NCBI GenBank assembly: GCA_964036315.1
Contig: OZ038495.1
Coordinates: 23,011,621-23,075,620, forward strand
DNA length: 64,000 nucleotides
Source: Acanthosepion esculentum
Taxonomy: Eukaryota > Mollusca > Cephalopoda > Sepiida > Sepiidae
Reading direction: 5' to 3'
Notes under the pieces: model-generated
What the model was told of the DNA's origin: nothing
Databases searched by the model: none
Seen by the model: only the letters and a program-made list of their open reading frames with translations
In this document: piece after piece, positions 35,846 through 49,789 of the stretch
How the letters are laid out: every line of letters starts with the position of its first letter
Position numbering within the stretch: position 1 is the stretch's first letter
Translations under genes and position numbers: made by a program

Positions 35846-36350
35846 TTATTCGGAGTATTGTCCTCATCTTGTCACTATATTTATTAGAATGTTTCGGCCG
35901 TTATATGCTCCGGCCTTCTTTAGGTGATTGGAATGTTGAACTGAACCGTTTATTTCACTCACTGGGGTAGACTGTTCTAGTTCCACGTGCCATGTTTAAT
36001 GGATGTCCCCAAGGACATATGGCACAGTGGATAAAGGCATTGGTTAGATCCAGTGACAGGACCCAAATAGTGTGAGTTCAATACCCAGTTAAGGCAGTGG
36101 AGAACTTTCAGAGTGAAATTGACAGGAAATAACTGATAACTGACATCCATTAGACATGGCACATGGAACTAGAACAATCTACCCCAGTGAGCAAAATAAA
36201 GAGTTCAGTTCGACATTTCAACCACCTGAATTCGTCCGGAGCGTACAATGGCCGAAATGTTGTAATAAATATGGCAACAAAGATGAGGACAATAGTCCGA
36301 ATAATGTAAATAATGTACATAATACCTCATCTCAGAAATATAGACAGATA
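35846..36350. mobile_element. SINE family 1, fold-back with tRNA-like head in the loop
   Basis: Arms 35846-36008 and 36143-36307 are inverted copies of the body, about 163 bases each. The loop 36009-36142 holds the tRNA-derived head: a box A-like TGGCACAGTGGATAAAGGC and a box B-like GTGAGTTCAATACCC. The plus copy is complete from head to tail AAATATAGACAGATA. Confidence 0.88.
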
Positions 36351-37340
36351 CAAAAAGAAATATACCGCTTAAAATATAAGTAGAATAATGCTCATGTGAG
36401 CAACTTTCTACTTACTGCTGTTTACTGTTCATTTATTCATAGGCAGTTTGGAAATAATTAAATGTATCCAAAAATGCCCAGGGAAAGTGTATCAAAAAGT
36501 GGTCAGGTCTCAGCTTAATTGAACAACAACAACAACAACAAAAATTTTTTTCATTAATTTTAATGATATAATAACATAGTAATTTTTTTTTTTATTAATT
36601 CTAATGATAACATAGTATATATAGACAAGATTTTCTCTTTTATCATTGCCCACTGACTTTACTGTTACTCCATGACTTTCTTGATTAGATTTGGTTCATT
36701 TTTTCATTGACAAATATTTATTATTTTATTTATGTCTCTATGGGAATCTCAATAGAACACTATGAAAAATACCTATTGTACAATTCCAAAATATCTGTAA
36801 AATAATTAATATTCCTTATAAAAAAATAAAGTTACGTAAAATTGGATCAAAAAAAATTTTAAATATGCAAAACTGTTTTGAAAAAAAAAAACAAACATAA
36901 AAAAATGGAGCAATCATTCAAAAACTTGACACAAAATTGGTTAAAATGAATTTTGCCTTCAATAGAAAAGCACCAAAATTTGTTTGAGCATGTTTCAGCA
37001 ATTAATCTGTATATTATGCATTGAAAAAAAGAAAAAGAAAAAAGGGTTACGAATGATTCGAAAATTAAAGCAAGTATAAGTGATAAAAGAGAGCTTATAT
37101 ATATATATATATATATATAAAATGTAAATACATTCATTGTTACTGATAAAAAAAAATGAAAATAAGTTTTATTGACATGAAAGGTATTATATATACTGTA
37201 AATAATTTTATAGAAATACTGAAAATATTTTTACTATAGAAATTAGAAATGTATTCCATTGCAGAAATACATTGAAATGAGTTTAAGAAAAAGGATTGTG
37301 AGTGATCAGGAATTAATGTAAGCACTACTAACCAAATATG

Positions 37341-37347
<7 letters not shown>

Positions 37348-37390
<43 letters not shown>
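37348..37390. repeat. (TA)n microsatellite
   Basis: About 21 units. A shorter TA tract sits at 37098-37121, and the sequence between them (around 37020-37140 and 37260-37330) looks loosely duplicated. Confidence 0.95.
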
Positions 37391-37392
<2 letters not shown>

Positions 37393-38984
37393 GTAAATGA
37401 TTTGCTAACAATTTTACTAGAGAATTGCATTGAAGAAATAGATTGTCATGATTTAACACACGTATTACTGAGCGAATAGTATAAAATATTCTATGTATAA
37501 TGTAAATATATTGTTAATGATTTTTACAATAGAAAAGCATTGCAAATTACTTTACTAGAGAATGTATTAAACCAAAAATATGGCATTGTCAGTGGTCAGG
37601 AATTAAGCAAACATTGTTGAGAGATAGAACAAATTCAAAACTTTTTTACTTCTCACCAAAAATTAAAAATCAGTGATGGAATAAAAAGAAAAGGTAATAG
37701 TAATATAGGTTACTATATTCTACAGCAGTAAATATTTAAAAGCATTATGTCATTAGAGTAAAAACATAAAAAATTGAACATTTTGAATTCATTCTTAACA
37801 CAAACAGAAGAGTAGCATAATAAAAAAGCAAAACATATTCCTTAAAGCAGGAAATATTTCCTTGTGAATAAACATATACATAGATTAATAAAAAATAAAG
37901 GTTAAAGTTCACATTGGCAGATAACATTGTAATTGTAAAGGTGAAATACAAATTTGCCAGATTTGGGGCCCACAGGGAATGTTTGTTTATGGTGCAGTGA
38001 TTTCACTTCTGTTTCATACATCAGATATAAAATAAAATAATAGAAAACAGTATCTGGCTTTGTCACTGTTACTTGGAGTGTGGGGTGATGAGATACTGGC
38101 AAAGAATCCAAGCTTAATAATATATGAGTAACACTTGCAAAAGATTGAATGAGGCACCTTTAAAACGGGATCAATAAAAAGGTCAATACCTTCTAGTTTC
38201 TATAGAAACAGGAGCTAGCATTAACAAATTTATAGCTAACATTTACTGGTCGTATGAATTATAACTGATCATTGTCATGGTTGACAATGGATGTAGCTGT
38301 TACCATTAAAATTGCCTGGGTAGGTAAGGTAGCTATGGATTTGCTAAAGTGCTTATCTGTTTTCTTATCCTTCAATCGAACATTATTCTAGTGATTAGAT
38401 TTTTTTGTTAAGATATCTAGCAACAGACTTGTCAACTCTTCCAGAACCATTTAGAGAGACTTAGTTTTGAGCTCTTTATCCTGGTCTTCCTGCTTGTAAT
38501 TAGTGTTCTCCTGGTTAACTGTCAAGCATTAGTCTTTCAGTTTTTCTGAGATTCTTCGTGTAAATTCTCCACTAACAAAGCTACCAAGTGAAAATACTTC
38601 CTATTCCATTCACATGCATTTTGAAAACTGTTTCAGACCATGATTCAGTTTAATTACTGTGGTGAGAACATTTTTGATAACAGATTTACCAATCAAAGTT
38701 TATTTACAAGTGAAGCAATTGGTTAATGCTAATCCAAAAAACATACCTCTATTGGAAATAACTACTATGAATTTGAAGAATGTTTTAAAGTTAACATTTT
38801 GGAGCTGTTTTTAAAATACTTCTGTTTCTTCTTATTCTTGGTAGAATCACTTTTTTCTGAAGTTAGAGATCTAAATCTCCAGGTTATTAAACTTTTAGGT
38901 TGACAGGTCTGTGCCAATGGTACTTTGTGCAGCAATCTCAATTCATATCTTCTCCAAGGTTGTTAGTTCTAAATGAACACAAGT

Positions 38985-39215
38985 ATACTATTTACATTAT
39001 TTGGACTATTGTCCTCATCTTTGTCGCCATATTTATTATAACGTTTCAGCCGTTGTATGCTCTGGCCTTCTTCAGGTGGTTGGAATGTTGAACTGAACCC
39101 TTTATTTCGCTCACTGGGGTAGACTGTTCTAGTTCCACATGCCATGTCTAGTGGATGTCAGTTATCAGTTATATCCTGTTAATTCCCCTCTCCAAATTCT
39201 CCACCACCTTAACCA
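38985..39215 (-). mobile_element. SINE family 1, solitary copy
   Basis: The body is well preserved (GTTTCAGCCGTTGTATGC, CACTGGGGTAGACTGTTCTA). The head is truncated at a (TA)n tract (39219-39233). No inverted partner is nearby. Confidence 0.88.
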
Positions 39216-39619
39216 ATATATATATATATATATAGTATGACTTTCCAGACTCCCTTAAACAAAAGGTTTGGAGGAAACCTCCAATCAGTACGAGAAAGAG
39301 TTATAACAGTGGACATGAGAAATCTAATTTCCTGAAAAAACTGTTTTAAAATTTTTATAAATTTCACCCGACAGTAATAACTTTTCATTTGTCTTCAGTC
39401 ACTGAGTTGATCAATATTTTATTATACAAATGATTGCATCTTATCAATTTATAGAACATTTTTTAATGAATAAATAAATGTCATTTTGTAGCAGATTAAA
39501 TTTTATATAGTATTAAATAAGCTTTCAAATAAATTGCTTATAATCAAGTTTTTCATTTACAAGTTTTGAACATTTGCTTCTTGGTTTATTTAAAAAGTGG
39601 TTAATAAAACCTGAATTTA

Positions 39620-39895
39620 TTTTTTTTTAAAAATTGGTCTCACCCCAAGAAAGGCAATAAAGCCACTGAGACACAAAGGGTTAGTGGATGTGGAAAAGTT
39701 AGAAACAGAAACGTTGCTAAGGAGCGAGAACAAAAGAAGAGTAATCATGAGGACAGTAGATAGTGATTGACATTGTATTTGAATTCTTACAGATTAAAAT
39801 TGGCTGGAAAGCATGAATCTGGAAAGGAGTTCCACAAGTGAGAAGTGCAAGAAAAACTGTTAGCATAGAATTTATGGTTACATTAAGCCAACTCT
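39620..39895 (-). mobile_element. LINE family A, truncated 3' end
   Basis: The complement of the shared 3' motif is at about 39638-39660 (CTCACCCCAAGAAAGGCAAT). The similarity continues through the tail region up to about 39895. No frame is left open. Confidence 0.75.
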
Positions 39896-40191
39896 ACTCG
39901 GTTTATTTCATTGAATAACAATGTATGAACAAATAATATTTGAAAAATTTTTTTAGATGAAGCATTATCAATTTTTATCTTTTCAACTGGTATTTCTTTT
40001 ATCTTCATTTATTTGTTTTATAACATACTCTGAGAATGTCATTTAACAGTCAGTAGTAAGCAACATATATTAGAAATAAAGAATTTCAATGAACTCTCAG
40101 TCTTTTTATGAAGTCTGTTTTACCTTGACAGTTACCTTAATGATGAGGCTATTAAGACCAAGGAGTTAAGTCATTCAAATCTATTCATATA

Positions 40192-40521
40192 CAGAGCCAC
40201 CTCAGTTCTCAAACATCTCACATGTTGAACAAATTGATTTTCAAACAGAAAATTTGAGATGAAAATGCCTCGGTTCTCAAACAAAATTTTGGTTCTCGAA
40301 CATTGCCAAACTGAGTTAACCCGAATGGAATCTTTTCTGAGTTGACTGGCACGTTATATATATTCGTGTGTTGTGCCATACTTTTTGTTTTCCCAATTTT
40401 ATTATACTGTGACTTTTTCTCTATATTAATTCCTACTGGAAATATAGTTTTGGTTTACGAACACTTCGGGTTACAAATGGCCTTCAGGAACGAATTAAAT
40501 TTGTGGACCGAGGTTCCACTG
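40192..40521. mobile_element. 330-bp MITE with CAGTGGAACCTCGG-type ends
   Basis: The right end read inward is CAGTGGAACCTCGG and the left end is CAGAGCCACCTCAG. They pair imperfectly over about 25 bases and are flanked by TA on both sides. Subterminal motifs TTGGTTCTCGAAC and CTTCGGGTTAC also occur. The interior is non-coding, and the family affiliation (TA-targeting DNA transposon) is inferred. Confidence 0.75.
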
Positions 40522-40780
40522 TAGGTATTTCTTATTTTCTGCAATGACCTAAGACAATAATAGTGTTAGTAATATTTTTAATTTCTAAGATGAAGCATTG
40601 TCAGTTATTAATTTTTGATGATTAGTTTATCTTAATTTTAGTTATTTTTTATCACAAATTTCAGTCTGTCATTTGAAATAATTAAAACCTGATAAGTTTT
40701 TCAGATCTTAGGATAATTATAGTAGTATATTTGCAAAATTCTTAATTTCAAAATATATTAGTATCTATAATTTAAATGAC

Positions 40781-40784
<4 letters not shown>

Positions 40785-40824
<40 letters not shown>
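40785..40824. repeat. (TA)n microsatellite
   Basis: About 20 units, with nothing else recognised beside it. Confidence 0.95.
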
Positions 40825-40827
<3 letters not shown>

Positions 40828-41867
40828 TATTAAATAATCATTTGTATAAGCTAAAGTGTAATGAAGACAAAGGAACCCAAAAAGACCATGGTCTTATCTT
40901 GTGTATTAGGTTCTTGCTGTAAATCAGCCAAAGAGAAAGAAAACTTATTTTATACTTTGTTTTGCATGTATTTGTATTTATTGAATATAAAGCTGGTGTT
41001 GAATACTTTACTTAATTGATACAAACCAAAATGATAATATTTTTTATAGGCATCTTTTTCTTACTGATCATCGTCAATGTTTATACTGCAGTCGAGTCTT
41101 TTGGAAATGTTTCAAACCTCTCTCCTCGAAAAGTCTACATCTAGAGTCAATATTTTACTAGCCTCTTTATAAGCAAACACATGTAGCACAGACTACTGCA
41201 GAAAGTTTATTTAGAAATATCTCACTTTAATTCAAACAGACCAGGACAAAGAGAGGTTATCTAATAGAAAATGTCTGCTTAGTGAGGGTTTTATTTCTAC
41301 AATTTATAATAAATAGAAATTTATACTCTTATCAGCAATTGAGTTCAATCTACACAAAGAAAAACTGCCAATGTGTAATCAATAACACAATGAAGTTATT
41401 AATGCAAAGCACTTCCAACAATCACCCACTCTTGTTTGATTGTTTCTTAAGCAATTACAAAACATTTTGGTCTCCAGCCAAACATGACAGCATTAACCTT
41501 ATGTCTGCAGTAAATCCCCCTTCCTTTAACTGGTTAACCCTCTCCGTATCTATCTTCTTATCCAAATGCAAGATGGAAGACATCCAAGAAGAACCACCTA
41601 CTTACATTCTCCTGGCACTGGACATAAAATTCACTAATTTATAACTACTGTCACAAACCCTTGTTGCTCAAATGTTACAGATATAACCAATTTTGAAAGT
41701 AACGAGAAGTAAACAAATGGACAAGTAGCCATTCTTTCATATTTATGTCTGTCTGGAAAGTATCGAGCTATGTCATGAAAAAATAAATAAAAATGGACAA
41801 CCTAGAGCAATAGCATCTCAATATTTTCAAAGCACTCATATAGGGACCTCCCACATTTATCCTAGAA

Positions 41868-42085
41868 TCTCTTCTTCAGGTGGTTGGAATATCGAACTGA
41901 ACCCTTTATTTCATGAACCTTCAAAATAAAGGGTTCAGTTCTACATTCTACCCACCTGAAGAAGGCTGGAACGTACAACGGCCGAAACGTTGTGATAAAT
42001 ATGGAGACAAAGTTGAGGACAATAGTCCGAATAATGTAAATAGTGTACATAATACCTCATCTCAGAAATATAGACAGATACACTA
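41868..42085. mobile_element. SINE family 1, fold-back with very short loop
   Basis: The left arm 41870-41917 (CTTCAGGTGGTTGGAATATC on plus) and right arm 41925-41967 pair around a loop of about 8 bases. The plus-orientation body then continues to the tail AAATATAGACAGATACAC. Confidence 0.85.
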
Positions 42086-42089
42086 ATTC

Positions 42090-42310
42090 CCTTCGTATTC
42101 CATTGGTGAGATGTAAGTTCCACTCAAGCAGATTCTTCCCACAAAGTGCTGCTTTGTGAAACCAACTCCTAAGAGGGTGCTTCACTGATCACTACAATCT
42201 TAACCTGTTCAAATCTAGGGATAGCTGTTATCTTCCCACATATCCATATAAACTATGAGTCTTAATCTGTAAAGTTTTGCTTCGAATGGCTCCAGGGCCT
42301 TGTACAGAGT
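42090..42310 (+). mobile_element. LINE family C, short fragment
   Basis: A frame reading FFPQSAAL then NQLLRGCFTDHYNLNLFKS aligns with the 58130-58250 part of the longer copy. It is inserted directly after a fold-back SINE. Confidence 0.68.
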
Positions 42311-42454
42311 GAACTTCATGGTAAAAAACACTTGACGGGTGGGGTGATGTTTTGCCAAAAAATGCTGTAAAATATGTGAAGACTATACATGCTTGGTTTT
42401 GTGCATGTGATAGTTACACAGTGTACAATATTATAAATGTTATCTCATTGCTGA

Positions 42455-42676
42455 CAAGTCTTACTAATTAATCCATAGATGGGGGAGAAGAAGTGGAATT
42501 CAGCTCTTCAGTTAACAATTTCGAGCCATTAGCTATTACGCCAACTTCACATCCAAGCTTACAGCATGTGGTATTCCCAGGTGGTCACCCATCTAGGTAC
42601 TGACCAGTCTCAATGTTGCTTAACTTCAGTGATCATACAGGAACTGGTGTTTCAATGTGATGTGGCTGTAAGCCCC
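42455..42676 (-). mobile_element. Dimeric SINE: best-preserved 5S-like head
   Basis: Minus strand from 42676: GCTTACAGCCACATCACATT, then GTTAAGCAACATTGAG, then GGTCAGTACCTAGATGGGTG and ACCACCTGGGAATACCA. These follow 5S rRNA order, including its internal promoter region. The tRNA-like unit follows toward 42455 but is degraded. Confidence 0.82.
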
Positions 42677-43684
42677 GGTCATTTATTTTTGTTGTATGCT
42701 TACACTTAGCCATGAATTATTAAAATCTGGAGTTGACCTAATTGCTTAGATAAGGCATTGTTACTAATTTTTGAATTGTCTTTCATTTTAGCTTTCTTGC
42801 TTTTTATCAGAACTTTCAGATTATTACTCTACTGACAGAAATAATAACAAACAAGATGGCAGCATAGTAACAATTAAAGAATTAAGGAATAGAGTTGTAT
42901 GGCTTATTTGAGTGATACCTGTTGAGATCTGATCTTGCTGGGGGGGTTCTTTATTTCTGATATATGCTATTTAACATTCTAAATATAAACGCTGTTATAA
43001 AATGCAATAGAAATAAGATGAAAGAAAGACTAGTCAAAATTAATAATACTATTTTTAATGTTCAAAATTGTCATATTGCATATAGTTCCTAAATTGATTA
43101 AAATAAGCAAGTCAAGTAAGTTTTACCAAACAAATTGTTGAGTTCTGTCTGACTGAATTTCTGAGATGATTATTATTATAGACTGATTTATTTGAACATT
43201 TGTTTTCATCTTGGTTGTTATTTTTATAACATTGAAAAGCCATAGTCAGTAAACTATGAAATCATGTATGACTGATCATGTATAGATGGAAAAATGTGTG
43301 CTTGTGCATATATGTGGGGGTGATCAATCTTTACAAACCAAATTCAAAATAACAGTCAGTTGTGTTAGGAAAAAAAATGAATGTTAAATTACTTTATAAT
43401 AATTTTATCATCTATTAATTGATTAGAAAAATACAACAAACTAAACAATTATGAAAGTGTTCACCACTGATGATTTACTTCTGAAGAAAAATAAATACCA
43501 GTGAAGGATATTACAATTAGCGAGTGTAGATTAAGTAAAAAAAAAACAAAAAACGACAAGTCCGGTAAACATAGCAAGTTTTATTAATTTCTTTTTTATT
43601 TAATATATTTTTTTAAAAGATGGTAAAGACCGCAAAAGACTGCAAAAGCAATTAAAAAAGAATAATATATTGTTTAACTTTGGG

Positions 43685-43965
43685 AAGCATCAACATTCCA
43701 AGATTTGTTTGGACAATTGAGCTAATTCTTTGTTGTTGCAACATTTCAGCTGCACAACTGTACAGCGTTGTTCAGGTGTAAAGTCTGTAAAGAAATATAC
43801 AGTCACTATTTTTATGCTATTTTACAAGCTCGTAAACAGAACATAATAGACAATGAATTGGACAATTTCATTTCAGCATTATACAGAATGGTGTGTTTGA
43901 AACATTGTAGTAACACTGGAAGCACAAACAATGAGTTCAGTAATCTGAACAATACTTTGAATAAA
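43685..43965. repeat. Fold-back of an unnamed repeat also found at 7130-7200
   Basis: Positions 43690-43750 (minus) and 43885-43960 (plus) share a GTTTGAAACAT...CAAAGAATGAGTTCA-type segment in opposite orientation. The same segment is present once at about 7130-7200 on the complement. The family is not identified. Confidence 0.6.
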
Positions 43966-45649
43966 AGGAATATTCCTTGCCCAGAATAATCTATTTGCTA
44001 TATTTATGAAGGAAGAGTGCTCAATATTGAAGATATAGATAATGGGTATATATGCATGTAAAACACTTTTCATAGAGTGCACAGATAATACACTTATCCA
44101 AGTCAGAAGTATCAAACCATACATAAATAATTATGTCATTTTTTTATACGTATTATGCTAGTAAATGGATAAAACATTAAAAGCATTTTTCTTGTGCTAT
44201 TTTTTGTCCTGGTGTAAGTGATTCAAACTTTGAGAAGAAAATAAAACACAAACTATGAGAACAAAACGTGAACATGTTACTGATGTGGCTTTTTAATTAA
44301 TTTTTAATTCATGAAACAATATTAAACTAAGCTTACAAAGTTTGCATTAAATGCACAAAAGAACGTTCCTTATTATTCAAATTATAGGCTTTAATAGGAT
44401 AAAGAAACCAATGAATGATCAGGTGAGATACTTACCATGATGATTTATATAATTATTGTCTGAGCCTAGTTTAGTGGTCAACTTTTAAATCAAAAACTAT
44501 CTTTAGTATGAAGTTGAGAAAACTACAATTTTAAAGTTAACAATAATATTAAAGCTTTAAAACACATAAGAGTAGATCAATAAGTCTGTAGTCTGATTTA
44601 TATTAACTGAATAATGTTTAATCTTTTTGATTAATGGATAAGCATTAAGGTATAGTGTATTGTCAAGGAAAGAGATTATGTTAAAAAAAAAACATTTATT
44701 ATTATGTAAAATAAATGTATTTTGTCATTAGGTTATTGAATTATGTAATTAAATAAATAATAATATTTCTTAAACTCAGTTTAAAAAAATGGCAGTAAAA
44801 ACAGGTTATTAACTTAAGATATTCAGTTTTATTTATTTACCTCTTGCTTGAAATGATCAAGTTATGGTTCTACTTATGAATGCTGAGAATATCATAAAAA
44901 GAGCATGAAACAAATGAGGAAGTTTTAAAAAGAAAAGTAAGCCACAAAGAAACTTGATAACTGTTAGAAAGTCACAGCTGAAATTTGGGAAGAAGAAAGA
45001 ACTGGAGAATTTAACACTCAAAAGGCACATAAAAGAAAGTAAGAGACTGATTCACAGGTGCATACCAATAAGTATTAGTTGTAGGGTACAATTATAATAT
45101 GTATAGTCTGGGGAATTTCCAATAGGACTTGATAGAAAAACAATTTAAAAAATACTTGTATTATTTTGTCTTTTGTTAAATAAATGAATATGGCAAAATA
45201 TACAAAAATGTTTCCATAGAAAAATAATAGATTTTAATGAGTAGAGAATTACTTGGACAAAATTAATAGAAATTACGAAATTACAAATATATAACATGGT
45301 TCTAAACAATGATGCAACCAAGTAAACTGATTTGAAATTTTATATTTTTTGAGAATAAAAAGCATTCACATTTATAATTTTTCTTCAACACCAAACAAAA
45401 AGATTTAATTATGACCATCAAAACATTTTACACATTTAAAGTACACTTTGAAAATTATCGGAAATATTAGGATGATTTGTATGTGTCTGTAAAATTAACA
45501 GCTTTCGTAATGTAAGAACAAAATCATAAAAAATTGGCATGTCTCTTCTGAAAGAATCATTTAATTTTTTTCTACATTATAAAGATTAACTGATTTGTTT
45601 TTTTTTATGGCTTATCAACCCTTTGTGGGTTATTTAAAGCTAAAACATA

Positions 45650-45790
45650 TATCAGATTGTATGAGATCACTTATAGTAACTGGATTTCCTAAGTGGTCCC
45701 CTATTTAAGTACTGATTGTGTCCAACACTGCTTAACTTTGGTGATCAAATGAGAACCAGTGTTTTCAGTATGATTTGATCATAAGTACAT
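45650..45790 (-). mobile_element. 5S-like SINE head, tRNA unit lost
   Basis: TATTTAAGTACTGATTGTGT, CTGCTTAACTTTGGTGATCA and GAGAACCAGTGTTTTCAGTA on plus are the 5S complement. No tRNA-like unit is recognisable next to it. Confidence 0.7.
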
Positions 45791-48085
45791 TATAAAAAGT
45801 CATGGTATTAAAAGATCATTAAAAAAACTCCTATATATTTTTAGGCAAGGCATTGTAACCATTGTATGTTGTTTCATTTAAACTTATTTCTGTGTTTTTA
45901 TTTTTATTTCAAATAATAAACGTCCTTTGCAACCTGTTGTATTTTAGGATGTTGATAAACGTCCTAAGAGGACATAACAAAAACACAACAGAGATAAGTG
46001 AATTTGTTTGAATAAAACAAAATACTAAAGGAAATTACTTAAGCTATCCAAACTTTAGATAAAGCTTTGTAACTTAATTTCTAACAGGTTTCTTTCTTTA
46101 TTTTTGGTTTATGAGTAGTGCTGGTAGTGCTATCCGTGTGATACAAATTCTCAAATATACAGGTCTTGAGTTCAAATCACTAGTCTAAATATTCATTTTC
46201 AATGTATACTCCAAAAATGTAAAAGGACTTGAGCATTGCAATAAATAGCAATTAAAATACAAGAAAGGAAAAAAACTATAAAACAATTAATAATAATGTT
46301 TCTTCTAAGAAATACTAATAAAGGAACAACCAAGAAAAATTATTTGAAACTGGATAATTTAGGTGAGTAGTATAAGAATTCTAATTTGTAAATTCTCCAT
46401 GATGACAAACAAAGAAACAGATTTCATTCTTTGACTGAAATTTCAGATGAATTATTAGTAATTCCGGTTCAGCTTTCAATGTATCATTTTATGAATGGAG
46501 TTACCGGATCCAAGTCAATCAGAACTAGATCATCTGATCATGACAAAACATAGAACATGCTGAGACAAGTAACAAAGTATTGAGAATATTCATGAACTAC
46601 AAATGAAAAGGATTAAAAAAAAATGAATCATCATATATAGGTTATTTTGTACTGTCTTTGTTTTCTCACAATATTTTGGCAACATAATCTCTGGTTTTCC
46701 TTAGGTCTCGGTTGTGTCTTCAAATATTGAATGTGGCTTTGAAGCCAGGAGGGACATACATTTCCCCTGTCATACCTATCAGATCTGGTGCCGGTGCATT
46801 CTTGAGATTATTTACTCCTGACCTATACCCTAAAATCATGACCTTCCAGCAAACCTATTTCTCAGGTCAAACTTTTGGAACATTGGGTTCATAACTTAAT
46901 CTCTCTTGAGTAATAGCTCCTACAAGCTATGAATATCTAGGCTCCATCTGCAAATCAGATTATCTGAGCGCAGTATATATGCAGATCTCATCAACCTTAT
47001 GATTCTCCAATGCTGTTCCCTATCTATTATTATTACATTTCATTCCATAAGCATTGGAATACCCTGTCACTCTATGCATGGTCAACAGTTTAAAGACATT
47101 AGTTTATATGCAATAATTAAAGCAACTCATTTAAAAAATAAAAACAAGTATTTTAAGTGTCAAATGTAGAAGTAAAGGTTTTCTTTTCAGCTTAGTGAAG
47201 TCTTCAATTGAGGAATTCTGAAAAATCAATCTAAATATAAAATGGGATAGCTACAAATAAAAAGGAGACATCAATGCCCCCAAAATATTAATCCAAGGTA
47301 ATAATCAAATACAATGTAACTTATAAGATCCTATTATAGGTACAGAAGATTCATGTAAGCAAGAAGGAATAACATTAACAAGTTAAAAAGTATGAGTGGT
47401 TTTATATAAGTGGATTGATTCCCATGGAATCATTTGTAGTTCATGAATATTGGAATTTTCTATAATAATGCTAAGTATATAAATAAATTATAATATGAGG
47501 ATTGATTGATAATTACTTTTACCAACTGGAGATCTGCACATGTATTTGTGAGTATGTAAGGTCCTTTTTCAGCCTACTATGTCACAGCATTGAGTAATAG
47601 TGTTTACTAATCAGGATTACCACATCATGAGTTACATACAATCAGTAAGAGATATTTTGGTATCAGAGGTTTGCATACCAATTGAAAATCACAAATGTAA
47701 AAAAGTAATGATACCTTGTGATCATTCAATGCAGACAACAAATGGTGAAAACAGTGAGAAACCTAAATTTCAAAATTGTTACATATCTTTTATACAGCCA
47801 CAATTCAGCACCAGGTTTCTGGTTGTTTCCAAAGTTGAAACAAGTACTGAAAGTTGAACAATTTCCATGCAATGCTAAAATTGAAGTTGGTGTGCATAAA
47901 TAGGTCAAAATGAATTAATACACTGTATTAGAACCTCTACACTTCATTTAAAATTGATTTTTTCTTAGAAAAATTCTAAGAAGAAAAAAAATTCATTATG
48001 TTATCTGTAATTATATTCATACTTCATTCCTGCAGAGAAACAAAAACACTTTATCAGAATGTAGTTAGGGAGCTGGAGACCCTAC

Positions 48086-48562
48086 CAGGTTTGGTTTGGT
48101 TTGGTTTAAGGCATATCAACCTCAATGGGTTATTTAATGCAAACAAAATTTTTATTGCTGGTAATGTTTTTCTTCAAAAATCTATTTCTGGAATATTTTT
48201 CCTTGAAGAAATCTATAGCTGGTCATATTTTTCAAAAAGAATTTATAGCTGTTTGTATTGCTGGTATTTTTTTTTTAAGTATTGCTGATAATAATTTTGC
48301 CTTCAAAAATTATTGCTGGTAATAATTTTTTTTTATTACAAAGCATTTCTGGTATTAAAACCTATTTTTACACAAGTTTGGGTGTTAACTATTTGCCCAT
48401 AGCTGAGACCCTAATAGGTGCTACCACCCCGGGTCAGGGTGGACTTGGGAACACCAGCAATTAAGAGGTGGTTCCATGCTCCTCAAAACCTCCTGATCAG
48501 AGGCCTTGCTGTTGGACGTAGTTTATCGTCTTACCCAGGACATGGATGTAGTTTATTGGACC
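48086..48562 (+). repeat. Second copy of the 7935 dispersed repeat
   Basis: It begins GGTTTGGTTTGGTTTAAGGC and ends near TGTAGTTTATTGGACC, with one 3' module. The 5' part has short repeated phrases (TTTTTATTGCTGGTAAT and variants), a set of near-tandem units. Confidence 0.85.
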
Positions 48563-49164
48563 CGAACAGGATTTTTATCAAAAATAATAATTTTCAAATT
48601 AAAAAAAAATAATTTTTAATAATGCCAAATTATTTACTCTCAGTCATAAATTCATTGATATAAGTCAATGAATTTGAGACTGAGAGTTAATTTATAAAAA
48701 TGAATACAAGTTATTCCTGTTTTTATACCCTTTATACTTTTTTTCATCTATTTATTTTTATGGAAAAGACCCTGTTGCAAAAGAATCAAAACAGGTGGCT
48801 TCCATTGTATATTATTATTATCATCTCAGATAAATAATTCAATAATTAAGATTAAACAATATTCAGAGGATAAAATAGCAATGGGGAAGTTCAAATCCAA
48901 AATAATAAAAAAAAAAAAAAAATAATAAAAAAAAACAATCCAAAGGTCATAAATGAGTTTTATGTGTCCAAAGTCAGAAATGCCAAATAAATGTGTATGA
49001 CAAATTCAAAGTGAAAAAAAATCAAAAGGGGTCAAAATCTATCCACAGTGCATTTTACTTATGAAGAACCAAGAAATCCTCCTGTCATCTAAAGTAGTGC
49101 ACTTTGTTATTGGGATAAGAAAAGTTGTGATTGGCTGAGACTGGTAAAGAAGTGCAAACAATTT

Positions 49165-49520
49165 TATTTTTAATCATTCCCCACCATGCAAGGCAATAAA
49201 GCCACTAACACACTAGGGATTACTGAGTGTGAAAGAATAAGAAAATAGAGAAACATTATTAACGAGTGAGAACAATAGAGGAGTAATCAAGAAAACAGTA
49301 GATAATAATTGACACTACATTTAAATTTTTGAAGATCAAAGTTGGCTGGAAAGCAAGGAGCCAGAAGAGGTTTCCACAAGTGAGAAGTGCAAGAAAAGAA
49401 AGTGTTAACATAGAATTTATGGTTACATTTATCCTATTCAACTGTAGATTGATTAGACATTGTTGCCAATTTAGTACAGCACTTAAATTCATAAAGTCTA
49501 GGTACCATAATGGAAAGTTA
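49165..49520 (-). mobile_element. LINE family A, truncated 3' end
   Basis: The shared 3' motif occurs on the complement at about 49176-49200, followed by the decayed C-terminal tail (WQQCLINLQLNRINVTINS in one frame). It is very similar to the 14483 copy. Confidence 0.8.
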
Positions 49521-49789
49521 CCATATTTTGAGGCCTACTAAAGTCGACTTGATCATTTTCTGATTTTCTTTTTGATAGATAGCACAGAAAAAAATATTTT
49601 TCAAGAACTTTCTTTTCTCCTTCATTGCCACAATATTTTAACAAAAGTTTGTTAACTGATATAAATCTTTCAAATAAATTTGAGATGCAGGAATTCTCAT
49701 TCCATTGAAATATATCAGTGTATATGATTTTTATATACAAGTAAATTTTCAGTACAGTGCTTTCCTCTATATAAGATGAATACTGTTTT

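Noticed and set aside
41282..41644. 120-codon frame starting at GTG
   Set aside because: No recognisable motif, no splice context matching the kinase, and AT-rich composition like non-coding neighbours.
42560..42676. Intact 5S rRNA gene on the minus strand
   Set aside because: Many substitutions compared with 5S rRNA, continuity with a SINE body, and three similar decayed copies elsewhere.
46690..47060. Possible gene or LINE piece (WNTLSLYAW-like phrase)
   Set aside because: Too short and too broken to support; only one phrase resembles a LINE tail.
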